Shown piece after piece: positions 30,661-43,028 of a DNA stretch of 64,000 bases. The DNA is from Ottelia alismoides. Its lineage: Eukaryota; Streptophyta; Magnoliopsida; Alismatales; Hydrocharitaceae. The stretch is taken from assembly GCA_037367405.1 (NCBI GenBank), contig JAZKJV010010132.1, positions 682,001 through 746,000 on the forward strand, written 5' to 3'. A program made the position numbers and the translations under genes. The notes under the pieces were generated by a model that saw only the letters and a program-made list of their open reading frames with translations, searched no databases and was not told where the DNA came from. Positions within the stretch are counted from its first letter, which is position 1. Each line of letters begins with the position of its first letter.

Positions 30661-33600
30661 GATCTGCAGTAGATCTGACAAAATCATGTAGTTCAATCAG
30701 CTCTGAAAGCTTCTGAAACCAGGCCCTCGGACTCTGCTTAAGGCCATATATGGCCTTATGAAGTTTACACACCATACTAGACTCCCCATCAGCGGCAAAC
30801 CCAGGTGGTTGCTGCATATATACCTCTTCGTGCAAATCGCCATATAAAAAGGCATTCTTGACATCTAATTGGAAAATGGGTCAGTCCTTTACCACAGCAA
30901 CAGCCACAAGGATGCGTAGTGTAGAATGACGCGTAACTAGAGAGAAATTGTCTTAATAATCCACCGCATAAGTCTGAGTGAACCCACGAGCAACCAACTG
31001 GGCCTTGTATCTGCCCACAGAACTATTTGCACGGTGTTTAATAATAAACATCCATTGACTGACAACAATCGAAGCACCTGGAGGAGCAAGGGCGATACTC
31101 CAGGTACCCCGAGATCGTAAGGCTGCCATCTCCTCTTCCATAGCAAGATGCCAAGGTCCACTCTGCAATGCTTCCTGATAAGAGCGAGGTATCTGTATCG
31201 CTGATAAGACCACCACAAATTTCTGAAAGTCCCCAGATAACCGTGCCAGAGAGACGTAAAAGGAAAGAGGATGCATCGTACACGCACGCCTCTTCCTGCG
31301 TAAAGCAATAGGCACATCCATATCCGATGTGTTCACGGACAAAGTGTCATCCATAACATCCTGTAAACTCAAATCACCAGTGCCATCAGTAGAACTCAAA
31401 TGCTCTAGACATACCTTGGGCGTACTGGATGGTGTGGAGGAGGCACATGAGTACGAGGTCGGTGCTGATAAACCCGAGGAAAGAAAGGGGGTTCGGCAGG
31501 AGGTGGAGGAGGAGATGGTGGTGGTGGTGGTGGTGGTGGTGGTGGTAGTGGATCAACAGAGATAGGAGGTGGTGGCATATACACTTTTTCTCCATTTTCT
31601 GAAGAGCTGAGCTTGTCACTTGTAGGAGAGAAATACATGATAGATTCAAAGAAGGTGACATCAGCACTCACATAGTACCGTCTCCGAGTAGGGTCAAAGC
31701 AACGATACCTTTTTTGGGTCTTGGAATACCCAACAAACACGTACTTGACTTCTCCAGGAGAGAGCTTGTCAAGTCCTGGAGACATCTGATGGACAAAAGC
31801 AACACAACCAAAACACTCGAAGTGTAAGAGAGAAGAGATCTTTCTCTGGAAATGCAATTGAGAAAGGAATCTTTTCTCCCAGAATCGATGAAGGCATACG
31901 ATTCACCAAGTAACATGCAATGAGAACATCATCCCCCCAGTACGAGTGAGGAGCATAACTTTGAATTAAAAGAATTCTAGTAACATTCAAGAGATGACGA
32001 TGTTTCCTCTCCACCACCCCATTCTGTTGGGATTTATAAGCACATGATGTCTGATGCACAATATCATATGATCTAAGGAAATGAGATAGTTGGGTACTAC
32101 AGAATTCAAGTGCATTATCAGAACGTATATACTTGACATTTGCAGAAAAAAAACATTCCTTATTTCATTAATAAAAGACTAAATAATAGAACTGGCATCA
32201 GACTTGTTCTTAAGCAAGAAGACACATGGCAATCTAGAATACTTATCAATCGCAACAAGATAGAAATGATGCCCCTGAATATCAGGAACATGATTGGGAC
32301 CACAAATGCCCAAGTGAATCAACTCAAAAAGACCATGACTACTTTGACCCTGACGACTCTGGAATGTTGGCCTATGATGCTTCCCAAGCTGGTAGGCCTC
32401 GCACTGGAAAGTAGAACGAGGGAACATCTGAGGAAGAACATGACACAGCTTTTGCAGAAGAAGATGACCAAAACAGAGGTGCCGCATATGGAGAGATAGA
32501 CCCAGCGCGAAGAGAAGAGGCAGCAGCATATAGAGATTGCACCAGTCTGTATAGGCCTCCTTGCTCACGGCCAGTACCAAACACCCTCCCCATCAGAATA
32601 TCCTGGAACACAAGAGCAGAAGGGTCAAAAATGGCACGACAATGCAAATCCTTGGTGATTTGACTGATAGATAATAAATTCATAGAAAATTCAGGCGCAT
32701 AAAGAACATTCTGAAGCCTCATTTAAGGCGTTAACTGCACCTCCCCCCTGACCAGTGATGGGAGAGTGTGACCCATCAGCAATCACTACAGACTTGCCAG
32801 ACTGAGTCGGGCTATAGGTACTAAATTGACTGTTGTCACCACAAAGATGATGAGATGCTCCTGAATCCATTATCCATTCTAACAAATCTGCCCTGTAACA
32901 GCAAGTGTAAGCATATGTTGTACCTGATGTGGATGTAGTGGTTGAGGCTGCTACCTCTAATGATCCTGACTGGGAACTAGTTGACCCTTGGGAAGGCATA
33001 ATCTCCCTGAGTCGTGCAACTAACTCGTCAAATCTCTGATCAAATGCAAAAGGAGAGCTGTTGCTTGGCTGGATCTGTTCTGTCATACGTGCTGAAACAG
33101 GAAACCCATGCTTAGAATAGCATGTTTCCTCCGAATGACCTGGCATGTGACAATAGGTGCAAGGCTGATGAGGAGGTATACGGCTCCCTCATCTTCCACG
33201 GCCTCCTTTGCTGCGGAACTGCGTAGAGCTCCCCCTACCACGAGATGCTGCCATGGCAGAAGAAGTTTGTAACCCAGACGAACCACCAAAAGATATGGAG
33301 AGTCTGCTCAAACGACGATATGCCTCCTCCATCGGAGGAATAGTAGCATCGGTGAGGATATGTGCTCTTGTTGCATCATACTCTGGATCCAGTGCTGCTA
33401 GAAAGACTCCAGTCATCACAGAATCCCTATATGCCTTGAGTTGCTCAGGTGTAGCAGTCAAGGGAATGTAACCATGTAACTTCTCAAACATACCCCTTAG
33501 AGAAGCGTAAAGGATATGGAGAGGACGACCATTCTCTTAGAAGTGAAAATATCATGCTGAAGTTGAAGGATCTTTAACTCATTCTTCGCCGGAGAATATG

Positions 33601-33904
33601 TAGCAGTGAGAATATCCCACATAGCCTTTGTTGTGGACTGACTAAAGATGTCATTGGCTATCTCCATGGATATTGTTCCAGACAGCCATACCCGTGCATA
33701 CGCGTCATCTGCCACCCAAGAGGCTTTAACCCCAGTTTTGTCAACCGGTTCCACCTGTGTGAGTATATGCTTCTTGCCATTACATCGCATTAGACTCATG
33801 AACTGCATAGACCACAATTCATAAGTAGTTCCATCCATCTTTACAATGGGTATTGGACCTTTGAATGCACCTAGAGATGGAATATATGCTTTGTTCTCTG
33901 ACAT
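30661..33904 (-). pseudogene. Cop10 gag-pol remnant
   Basis: Gag starts at ATG 33904-33902. Pieces in order: Gag 33904-33497 and 33491-33189, zinc knuckle and protease 33146-32691 (D-S-G-A near 32860), HHCC and integrase start 32722-32179, integrase 32059-31769 with Q-Q-N-G and E-R-K-H-R, integrase C-terminus and proline-rich linker 31857-31405 (a His/Pro stretch from a GGT repeat at 31518-31545), reverse transcriptase 31399-30953 and 30835-30661. At least six frameshifts separate these. It stops before the Y-V-D-D catalytic motif. Confidence 0.87.
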
Positions 33905-34473
33905 GATAACAACAAATCTTCAAGACTGGGGTTACAAACTTGAACAGAGATCATCTACACAGGCATATGGGAAGATGGTTGTGGGTGTAGACTCATACCA
34001 CAACCACTTCCATTTACTGAAGGCTCCTTTCGAAGGCTAGGGTGTATCTAGACTATCAAGTCACATCCTATACTATCAGGCCACAATGGTGCAGGTGTGC
34101 ATGTGAAGTGCAAATGTGCGTGGATGCAAGATGTACGCGTAGAGAATGCGTAAGCGCTCAGCGCTCAGGAACTTACGGGGGCATGCACAGACGTGCACAG
34201 ATGTGCACGTAGGCGCACAGGCGATGCGCAGGTGATGTGCACGCAGTTGCACAGGCAATGCACAGATGTGTTGTCACGCACAGGCCACAAGCGCGTGTGC
34301 GGGAGCACGCAGATGTGCAGTCACGCAGGAGGCGCGTAGAAGCGGCGCGCTGGAGGCATGCAGGCGCGCAGGAGCGGCGCGGCATACAGGCGTGCAGGAG
34401 CGGCGCAGAGACGTGCGACGTAGGGCTTTAGGTGGGGGCTAGGGTTTTGGGTACAGGCTCCGGTCTAGGACCG
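33905..34473 (-). repeat. Cop10 leader with TGCGCA/GTGCAC minisatellite
   Basis: From about 34085 to 34400 the leader is a degenerate repeat of GCGCAGG, TGTGCAC and GCACAGGC blocks. It resembles the reverse complement of the Cop1 leader at 195-620. Several overlapping Cys/Ala-rich frames are artefacts. Confidence 0.7.
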
Positions 34474-34616
34474 TATGGGAAAAGAGAACTTGTTTATTCA
34501 TCGTGGCCCTAGAGCTCTCTTATATAGGAGAAAATCCCTAGGAACACATTACCTAGATAGACCAAAGAAAACGACAATTACAAGATAACACCTCAAGAGA
34601 TATAAATATCTCAACA
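34474..34616 (-). repeat. Cop10 5' LTR (about 143 bp)
   Basis: The right end is TCTCAACA at 34616; it contains CTCTTATATAGGAG. The left edge is uncertain by a few bases because the adjoining primer-binding site and last LTR bases are deleted. Confidence 0.8.
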
Positions 34617-35255
34617 GTATCAAAACCAAAGAGGATGAATACTTGTTGATGTCAATACAGACCTTCTCATGCTTAGCCACTTTAGCTGAGGCGGCTTTTT
34701 GTGCAGCGTATCACATATCCCGTAACAAAATCACTTATCGGACCCACCAATGGAGAAACTCCAGTCAAATCAATACACACATGTTTTCCTCCAACCCATC
34801 CAAATATCTGTTGGTCTAAGTGTCGATCTCCCCTCCCGTGGACTAGTCAAAAAAAATCACCAGTGCTTTTTTTGAAGCAACTCACGCATGTCTGAGTACA
34901 TCAAAAAGGACATCCCTGACAAAATCATGTCTATATTTAAAGTATGGAAGCCCGCGACAATGAACGGCATGCTCCCCGAAAGCATCTAAGCAGGATTTGT
35001 GGCATACTTGGCTAGCCTCATCTGCTGGGAATGAAGGAATCAAAAGGTAGTACTTGATAATAGTACGATATTCAATGGGTGACATATGCATTGCGAGCCC
35101 CTCAATAGGAATGACAAGAAGAAAATCTTGAGCATGTTCAGCTTGTAAACATCGGAAAATTACTTTTTGTCTAGCATTCATGTCAAACTCAACTTCTATT
35201 TCTTTTACGATTTTGTTAAAATAGGAACTAGCCAAAGTATTGTGGGCTTTAGGGG
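34617..35255 (-). pseudogene. Fragment of a plant reverse-transcriptase-associated protein, C-terminal region
   Basis: The clearest frame is 35235-34882 (118 codons) with a C-H-K-S-C...G-E-H-A-V-H-C putative metal-binding motif and F-K-Y-R-H-D-F-V-R-D-V. Further pieces in other frames continue to the Cop10 junction, including D-L-T-G-V-S-P-L-V-G and K-H-E-K followed by F-I/L-F-G-F-D-T. From memory this pattern occurs at the C-terminal end of plant reverse-transcriptase-like proteins annotated in many genomes; the exact family is inference. Frameshifts mark it as a relic, and it is the insertion target of Cop10. Confidence 0.55.
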
Positions 35256-37490
35256 GACGGTATCCTTACTAGCAAAGTTTGTTACAAAGTTATAATTGTT
35301 GAATCAACATCGTTGAGCTTTTGAATCGTCGCACATCACTTAGGCAATCATTCTCTACTTGTAATCTACCCATATTATATATTGGACAGTGATGTAATGA
35401 ATTAGTTAGAAACTGGAGTTTCACCATTTTCATATATATGGAAATTTATGCGCGTAATGGATTATCAATCTATATTGCTTTTCACATGTGCATCTGTAGG
35501 TAATGCAGGAACACTTCTCATGCATTTAAACCATTTTTTGCATATGTTGCAGCAAGTATACATGTATTTCAGAGGGACTGGAAAGGCTGCAGCAATGAAA
35601 CGAGAAGCAGCACGAGGTGCAATGAGAGCTGCCATATAGATGGGTGCACAAAAGTCCTATTTGCTGCTGCGTTACCTATTGTGCCATGTAATATCCAGTA
35701 GTCCTTTTTGTGAGTTTGCTAATTTTATTACTTTGTTTGTAATCTGCTTGTGTTTATAGTTTTCCTTGTGCACGCGTAACATTTGGATTATGTTACAGCA
35801 ATGTCTCCTTTGTAAATTTTTTGAGGCTGGGCTTAGCATGTTATGTCATGAGTATGCTATATGCCTTTTCCATCATCATGTGTATCATTATTTATGACTG
35901 ACTATAGCTTCAGAAAAAAGGATAATATGTGGGTAGCTCTTCATTGTCCACAACACTTGACAATATAAGTGTGGTATCTTGTGTAATATGAGTTGTAACC
36001 CGTTTTGAGGCTTTTTTGGTGTAACCTTAACCCTATCTCTCTGGGTTCTTTCAGCTGAGGGGTTATCCCCCAAAATCCGGTTTCCCCCGGTTTTGGGGGT
36101 TCTCCCCAAGTTTTCCCATAAATCCACTTTTTCACATGGGTGGGCCCCACGTGTTATATTTTATTCAATCTACTATTGGATCAACCTGACAATCATTATT
36201 TCTCTCAATTAATATTTCAAATCACACACTTATCTCTCTTCTATTTCAAAAAAATATTATACCATCTTATCATCTAAAAATTATAAAACATTCAGTATTA
36301 ATTATTTTTTAAACTTCAATAAAATTACATTACAACAAACTCTCCATCCAAACACCAAAATACACAAAAGGATTGTCCACCGGATATCCTTTTTTTTGGA
36401 AGAATTATTCACTACAGGATAACCACCTATCAAAATGCTCCCGTAGGGTTCCATCTCTAAATAAGAAAGTTAAAATTCCATTCTCGGTTTCTTTTGCCTC
36501 GCAATGATCTGGCCAATTAATTCTATATAGAAGTTCGCATGCTATGAGTAGGCATTTGCGTTTAAAAAGGTAAAGTAAAAGTTCAAGCATTAGAAAATGT
36601 TGAAATTAAACGGCACATCCTTCGTAAAAATGAGGGAGAAAGATATAATATATTAAGTAAGATACCAGATGTATGTAGTATGGGAACAATCATCTTCCTT
36701 AGCAGATTGGATGGTTAAAGAACAACATTGTCAAGCATCATCCTCAAGTAATATGATTACTTGTTTTATGGTCTGTACTTACATACAAATTGGTTGAAAG
36801 TGCAATTAGATGTATAAATTCTGGTCAGCCATTATTTCACGTATAGAAATATTTTGATACATGTGTATTTGATTTCTTGTGCAATCAAAATAAAATTCAA
36901 GAAGATAGCAGTTTCTACAACTTGCATGCATTGTGATTCACTCTTCTTTGATATTTCCATTGTGGTTGTAGGATTCTTTTCTTGAAAATGATAAGTATTG
37001 ATGATGTGTGGGCCCTCTACACTTTGTTTTTACCTTGCTTAACGTTAGTTGTCCTCTTTCTCTCTGGCAGGGTTACCATGGGTAAAAAGAAAGCATCCAT
37101 GCAGCAGGGGTCTTGGGGTAGGCTTTGAACCCATCTCTGGACCACCCTCTCCAACCACAACCATTGTTCTCTAGCATTGTTTTGGTGGTGTTGTCCTCCT
37201 ACTGAGCAACGTCAGAGATCAATAGTTGTGGTTGGCTTGATGAAGGAGGTCCTCCTCCCTTTGTAGACAGAGATGAGGGAAAGGAGGAGGCGAGTTTAGT
37301 GCTAAGGGAGCAGCGTGATTTTTTCTGTTGTAGGGGAGCAGAAACATCGATGCGAAGATACTCCACTCGTTTGTTAGGATGACTACAAAGGGGTCGAAAT
37401 CACCCCCCCCCCCCCCCTACATGTTGACGTTAGCACCCCGATATCATTTCTTTCTTTAACTTCAACTAAAATCCAAATGGGGCTCTCTTA
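35256..37490. other. AT-rich non-coding stretch, possible relic exon
   Basis: No convincing gene. 35551-35638 reads [20 protein letters not shown] after a pyrimidine-rich TTGCAG that could be a splice acceptor; the gene is unrecognised. 36010-36130 has CCCC/GGGG-rich inverted blocks (TTATCCCCCAAAATCC, CCGGTTTTGGGGG). A C15 homopolymer lies at 37403-37417. The rest shows nothing I can assign. Confidence 0.4.
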
Positions 37491-37498
37491 TGAGTCGG
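37491..37498. other. Target-site duplication of MITE-1, left copy (TGAGTCGG)
   Basis: Exact match to 38042-38049. Confidence 0.93.
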
Positions 37499-38041
37499 TA
37501 GGGTGGAGCATTGGATCGGGCTGACTCGCATCCGACCCACAAAAGCTCGGGCTCAGCCCGAACCCGATGTATAAATAGGTCGGGTCTAGACCCTCATATT
37601 TCAAAAATATTATGCTCGGATCTGGTCGGGTCTGAACTCGAAGTACAGATGAGATGGGCTCGAGCCTTCATAATTATAAATATCATGTTAGAACCAAATT
37701 AGAGGACATGGATTTATAGATAATACATCCAATATTTCCTTCATCCATGAATAGTAATATTATATCATAATAATACATCCAATATTCATGTGTTATGGAT
37801 GAATTATATTAATTAATAATAATAAATTGGAATCAAAGTGGAACTTCATGGAGTCAAAATGGGTGCGGGCTGAGCCCGACTCGAACCCGAGTCAGATCAT
37901 GCAGGCCTTGGGTCGGGCTCGGGTCGTCGGTTTGCTAAAGAAAGCGGACCTCGACCCGGCCCAATGTCCACGAAAAATTGACAGGCTCGAACGAGCTTTC
38001 CCTGGCTGGGTCGAGTTGAACCCAATGAATGCTCCACCCTA
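37499..38041. mobile_element. MITE-1: hAT-type miniature element (543 bp)
   Basis: Inverted termini TAGGGTGGAGCATT / AATG(C)TCCACCCTA, perfect 8-bp duplication TGAGTCGG, and inner arms rich in CGGGCTCGGG/GCCCGACCCG on both sides of an AT-rich centre. It belongs to the same family as MITE-2 at 42520-43020. No transposase. Confidence 0.94.
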
Positions 38042-38049
38042 TGAGTCGG
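38042..38049. other. Target-site duplication of MITE-1, right copy
   Basis: TGAGTCGG, identical to 37491-37498. Confidence 0.93.
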
Positions 38050-38582
38050 TTCTTGACTACAAGAAAGTGTCCAATGTTGTGGTCCGGGCAAACCATAGTG
38101 GAATCAGGCATCTGAGGGCATTACATGGGGACGATGGGAGAATGCACTTTGGTGGTGTTTGGAAAATCTGGTCCATGTTTTGGCATGATGGAGTTGTGGA
38201 TCCCAGTTTTGTTGGACTCCGAGGGGTTTGGTTCCTCAATGGAGGGTGATATTTGTCAAACTCAGCTACATATTTCTACTAAGACTTGATTTAGCGATTC
38301 CACTTGCGAGAAGTCGTGGCCTGACATATTTCTTATGGATACTTATCTTCGATTTGGTAGAATCCCGAGGTACCAAAGTTAATAAATTAAATTACATATC
38401 GAACATATTATGGAGTAAATGCAAAATGAACCAATTATATGCTTTTAAGCGATTAAAATTAAGCTTGTCACATGCACTCTACATAACTTGTGGGTTATGT
38501 ACTTGTATAGCAGTATAGTTTTGGTTCTCAGTTTTACTTTCTCATCTTGAATGGTTTCCCCTTGTTTAGTTTATATATTGTG
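38050..38582. other. Non-coding stretch between MITE-1 and the (TA)n-linked array
   Basis: About 530 bp. A 140-codon frame crosses the MITE-1 right arm into this region and is not credible. I see no other feature. Confidence 0.5.
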
Positions 38583-38593
38583 ATATATATATA

Positions 38594-40784
38594 GAGAGAG
38601 AGAGGGCTTATCCAGTGAGCCCTATGTCTATTTGAATTGTGGTGAGCATCAAACGTGGGTTCGCCACGTGTATTTCCATTTGAATGTTGCCTATTTCGAA
38701 GGAGCACGATTTTGGAAGTATATTAATAAGTTTCAGCCTTTTATATTTCCAATTATATCGAGTTCTTAAAAAAAGGAAGATGGTTTTGGAAAGATAAATT
38801 CAAATCATTAATTTCGTACCGAAGAAATAATCATTGTATATTTGATCGGTAATGTATATATATTGTACCCAAGTAATTATATGTTGCGAGATCAGTAATA
38901 TTGAAACAGTTGTCGGTATTTTACATCTGTAATATTACATTGTAAAGAGATCAGTGATTCATTCATATTACTCAAGTAATACATATTCAGTTCTCAAGTA
39001 ATTAATGTTTTGAGATCAGTAATTAAGTCTGTAAACACTAATGTCCATACAATGAGTACAGATTATAAATATCCATTTTACTGAACTCATTATGATTGCT
39101 ACTAATGTTATAGTTACTAAATGCTTTAAGTGTTACTAACGCACCTCTTATTTACTTGTATAATCTTTTTAATTACTTATAATGCATATGAAAATTACCG
39201 ATCATTTATTATGGTTTTACTAATTTCATAACAACTACTTAATTGTCCAGTGTGTATATATTACTGAATTTTGAACCATATAATAAAATGAATGTAAATT
39301 ACTAATCATTGTTTGGTTATTACTAATCTCGCAACAACCATTTACTGGACTATTGTATATATATTACTGATTCCACTTCTTTGTTTGTTGTTACTTGACT
39401 TTATATCATTCTTATTGAATCTGATTTGAAGACAACACTCTAAATATAATTGATTCAGTAAGACTGATAGAAGGATAAGTAACACTTAACAAAATGCATG
39501 TAACATAGGCAAATGGCATCAGTAACTTGGTGTAAATAAAAATAAATGTATGCAAATAACTTTCACGTTTGTCTCATTAAAAATACACATATGTCTCCTG
39601 ATTCAAATCCAATTGCATGTCATTCATCATCGTTTCTTCTGATATGATGCTCTCATGATCCAATGGTTCATTTTTTTATTTTTTTCATCCACGAATGATG
39701 TTGCGAGTTGTAAAACAACAGAAGTATTCCAGCGTCTGACATACCTGAAATAAAAATGAATTAGTAAACCAGTAGTTGGAAGTTGTAAGAACTAAAGAAG
39801 GATCAGTAACAATTATGAATGCAATAGTAAAATTAAAATATCATCTCGGTAAAAAAATGTAAATACATTAGTAACTCAGTATATTTTCAAAGTAATGCAT
39901 GAAAAGTAACAATTGTGTTAGCGATAGTAACATAAAATATCTTATAAGTAAATTAAGTAAATACATTAGTAATTCAGTATAAAATATTTAGTAAGAATGG
40001 CAAATTGACAAGTAATACACAGTATTTTCTTAAGACTCATAAGTAACTAATGAATAAAAATGAATCAGTAAGAATAATATATAGAAAAGTAATTCATGTC
40101 ATATTGTCAGTAACTTTGACAAATGCTTTAAGTAATTTAATATCATTTTTTTAATATTTTGACTCGGTAACATAATGTGATATAAGTAAATTTTCATGAT
40201 TAAAAAGTAATATAAATTGAATATGATCCTTCTGAAGTAGTGTTTTCATGATCCTAATCCAATTGCAAGTCATCCATCGTCGATCCTTCTCATATGATAT
40301 TCTAACGACTCAAATGCAACCAAGAATCATCATTCACCATTGCTTCTGAGATATCATGATTCAAATACAATTGCAAATAATCCATCACGTTAAAAACTGA
40401 AATTGAAAACTCAAAAAAACGATCAGATTCTACCAATAACGTGAAATAAATGTTTAATCTTCTAAAACGAGACCTTACATTGGACAACTCGATCGTCTCA
40501 GTTTACAAGATCAATCTCCTCACGTTGCAAATCGCCAGATCAATCCCTTGTCATTGCAATACAATATGTTTCTTTAAGTGCGTGCTATTTTTAGACTTAA
40601 TTATAATTTCCAATTTAGTTTTCTTCCCATTATGGTTAGGGTTCCTACTATTTGGGTATTGAAAAAATCTTCTTAAAAAAGGTAATACACGTGTAATGCA
40701 ATGATGGTTGGATTAAGATCAAAGGGCTAAAAAAAGGGGCTCACCGAAACTCAAATGGGCACAGGGCTCATTGGATAAATTTCC
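38594..40784. mobile_element. TA-array element 1: large TIR element rich in AGTAAT/ATTACT
   Basis: Bounded by TATATATATATA on the left (38583-38593) and a longer (TA)n on the right. After a (GA)n tract the left end reads GGGCTTATCCAGTGAGCC and the right end reads the inverted GGGCTCATTGGATAAATTT, followed inward by matching CATTTGAATT / AACTCAAATG blocks, so roughly 50 bp of terminal inverted repeat is recognisable. The interior (about 38840-40210) is saturated with AGTAAT, CAGTAA and ATTACTGA. No long open frame; type unknown. Confidence 0.7.
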
Positions 40785-40810
<26 letters not shown>

Positions 40811-40833
<23 letters not shown>

Positions 40834-42247
40834 GGCTTATCCAATGAGCCATGTGCCCATTAACGTTTCAATGAGCACTCATTCTGGGCCATACACGTGT
40901 ATTAGCAATAACTATATTTCTAATTATAGGCTACCACGTATTTAAAAAAATCCTATATTTCCTATTATACAACTTCCTTAAAAATTGAAAGACGGTTTTG
41001 GAAAGAAACGATTCAAATAAACGATTCCACGCGGATGATTAAGGATCCAAATGCTATGATAGTAATAGAAATAATTTGGTCAAGTAAATGGTTATTGTGA
41101 GATCGGTAATATCAAGACAGTGATCAGTAATTTACATCCAAATAGTTACATTGTACAGAATTTAGTAATATGTATAAATTGGTCAAGTAAATGTGTGTTG
41201 TGAGATCAGTAATAACATAACAAATGGTTAGTAATATCATTGTCTTTGTAATGTGCATTGCATTAACAAATAGTTACTTTCTTACTTGAGCAATGCCCAT
41301 GACTTACTGATCATTACTTTGTTATTATTGATCTCATGGTAGCTATTATTTGAGAATCGTACACATATTACTGAACATGTGACATAAGACATAGATATAT
41401 ATACATTACTGAACACAAACAATAATTTACTTGCTAACTGTATATATATTACTTTAGTTTCATCTCTAAATTACTGAATTCTGTTCAAAGTAATAAAACA
41501 TATGGAAATTACTGACCATTTGTTATGCTTTTACTGACTTCACAACAAGCACTTACTTGTCCATTGTGTATATATTACTGAAATCTGCACCATGTAATAA
41601 AATGAATGTAAATTACAGACCGTTGTTTGGATATTACTGACTTCACAACAAGTACTTACTTGTCCATTGTGTATATATTACTGAATTCAGCATCATGTAA
41701 TAAAATGAATGTAAATTACTGATCGTTCTTTGGATATTATTAATCTCGCAACTACCATTTACATGAGTATTGTCTCTAAATTACTGAATTCTATTCAAAG
41801 TAATAATACATATAGAAAAACTAACCATTTTTTATGTTTTTACTGACTTCACAACAAGCACTTACTTGACCATTGTGTATATATTACTGAATTCTACACC
41901 ATATAATAAAATGAATGTAAATTACTGACCGTTGTTTTAGATATTATTGATCTCGCAACAACCATTTACTTGATTATTGTATATATATTACTGACATGAG
42001 CTTTTGGATCTCGATTTTCTGTAAGAAATCATCGATTCTAATATTTTCTTTCCAAAACGATCTTCCTATTTTTTAGGACGCGATATAATTGGAATACCAC
42101 TTATTGTTAAATCGCTTTGCATATTAATCTCCTTCAAAAAACAACATCCTTCGAAATAGGTAACCACTCAATTGGTAATACACGTGTGTGGCCTACAAAT
42201 GGTGCTCACCGAAATGCTAATGAGCCCCGTGCGCATTGGATAAAAAT

Positions 42248-42249
<2 letters not shown>
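40811..42249. mobile_element. TA-array element 2: related TIR element (1.44 kb)
   Basis: Same architecture: (TA)n, (GA)n, GGGCTTATCCAATGAGCC at the left, inverted GAGCCCCGTGCGCATTGGAT at the right, then (TA)n. 41500-41990 contains roughly 118-bp imperfect tandem repeats sharing CACAACAAG, TTACTTG, CATTGTGTATATATTACTGA and ATAAAATGAATGTAAATTAC. Confidence 0.7.
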
Positions 42250-42280
<31 letters not shown>

Positions 42281-42282
<2 letters not shown>

Positions 42283-42498
42283 TAAAAATGGGGTTGCCCC
42301 CTAGAGGGAGCTAACTTAGCTCCCCCGCTCCATTTTCCCTAGTTTTTTATTTTTTTGAAAATTTCTTCCATAAATATTCATCACTATATCCCTATATTAT
42401 GTCGTTCAAATTTCGTGTGAAATAGAGACTCCTATGGCCTCCATCTAAACAGACATTTTTTAAGGGTCGCGGGATTTTTTAAATCGACCCTGTCTGGG
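42281..42498. repeat. Foldback element arm (truncated copy a)
   Basis: It starts after (TA)n with an AATGGGGTTGCCCCC and GGGAGCTAACTTAGCTCCC palindrome, then the left-arm sequence shared with copy b (TTCATCACTATATCCCTATA, GAAATAGAGACTCCTATGG). No matching right arm follows directly; a second left arm begins at about 42499. Confidence 0.6.
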
Positions 42499-42511
42499 GA
42501 AAATGGGGTTG

Positions 42512-42519
42512 CCCCTAGG
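42512..42519. other. Target-site duplication of MITE-2, left copy (CCCCTAGG)
   Basis: Exact match to 43021-43028. Confidence 0.92.
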
Positions 42520-43020
42520 TAGGGTGGAGCATTGAGCTCGACCCAGCCCAACCCGGGAAAGCCCGACCCGAGCCCATCAATTTTCCGTGGGCCTTGGGCC
42601 AGGTCGAGGCCCGCTTTTTTCAGCAAATTGAGGACCCGGGCCCGGCCCAAGGCCCGCGAGATCGGGCTCGGGTTCGGGTCGGGCTCAGGCTAGGCTCAAC
42701 TCGCACTTATTTTAATTCTATGAAGTTGCACTTTGATTCCAATTTATTTTTATGGATATAATTCATCCATAACACATGAATATTGGATGTATTGTTACTA
42801 TATAATATTACCATTGATGGATGAAGGAAATATTGGATGTATTTTGACTATAAATCCGTATCCTCTTCGAGTTCGGGCCTGGCCTAGCCCGAGCAAAATA
42901 TTTTTCAAAAATGAAGACCCGGGCCCGGCCCACTTATACATCGGGTTCGGGCCGGGCTCGGGCTTTTGCGGGTCGGGTTAGGGTCGGGTTCGGGCTGGCC
43001 CGGCCCAATGCTCCACCCTA
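42520..43020. mobile_element. MITE-2: hAT-type miniature element (501 bp)
   Basis: Termini TAGGGTGGAGCATTG / CAATGCTCCACCCTA with perfect 8-bp CCCCTAGG duplication. GC-rich inner arms (GGCCCGACC..., GGGTCGGGCTC...) flank an AT-rich middle containing ATTGGATGTATT-type sequence also present in MITE-1. Confidence 0.94.
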
Positions 43021-43028
43021 CCCCTAGG
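43021..43028. other. Target-site duplication of MITE-2, right copy
   Basis: CCCCTAGG, identical to 42512-42519. Confidence 0.92.

Larger units (their letters stand above)
30657..34616 (-). mobile_element. Cop10: 5' three-quarters of a minus-strand Copia element
   Basis: 5' LTR near 34616-34474, leader, gag, protease, integrase and reverse transcriptase up to the breakpoint at 30657-30660. RNase H and the 3' LTR are missing. The primer-binding site is deleted. The LTR end abuts minus-strand coding sequence of another retroelement, so Cop10 inserted there. Confidence 0.86.

Noticed and set aside
37403..37417. C15 homopolymer (and the G12 run at 44456-44467)
   Set aside because: Noted as possible sequencing-length errors; no biological role can be argued from the sequence.
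37827..38249. A 140-codon frame
   Set aside because: Half of it lies in the GC-rich arm of MITE-1, whose ends are fixed by an 8-bp duplication; the rest has no motif.
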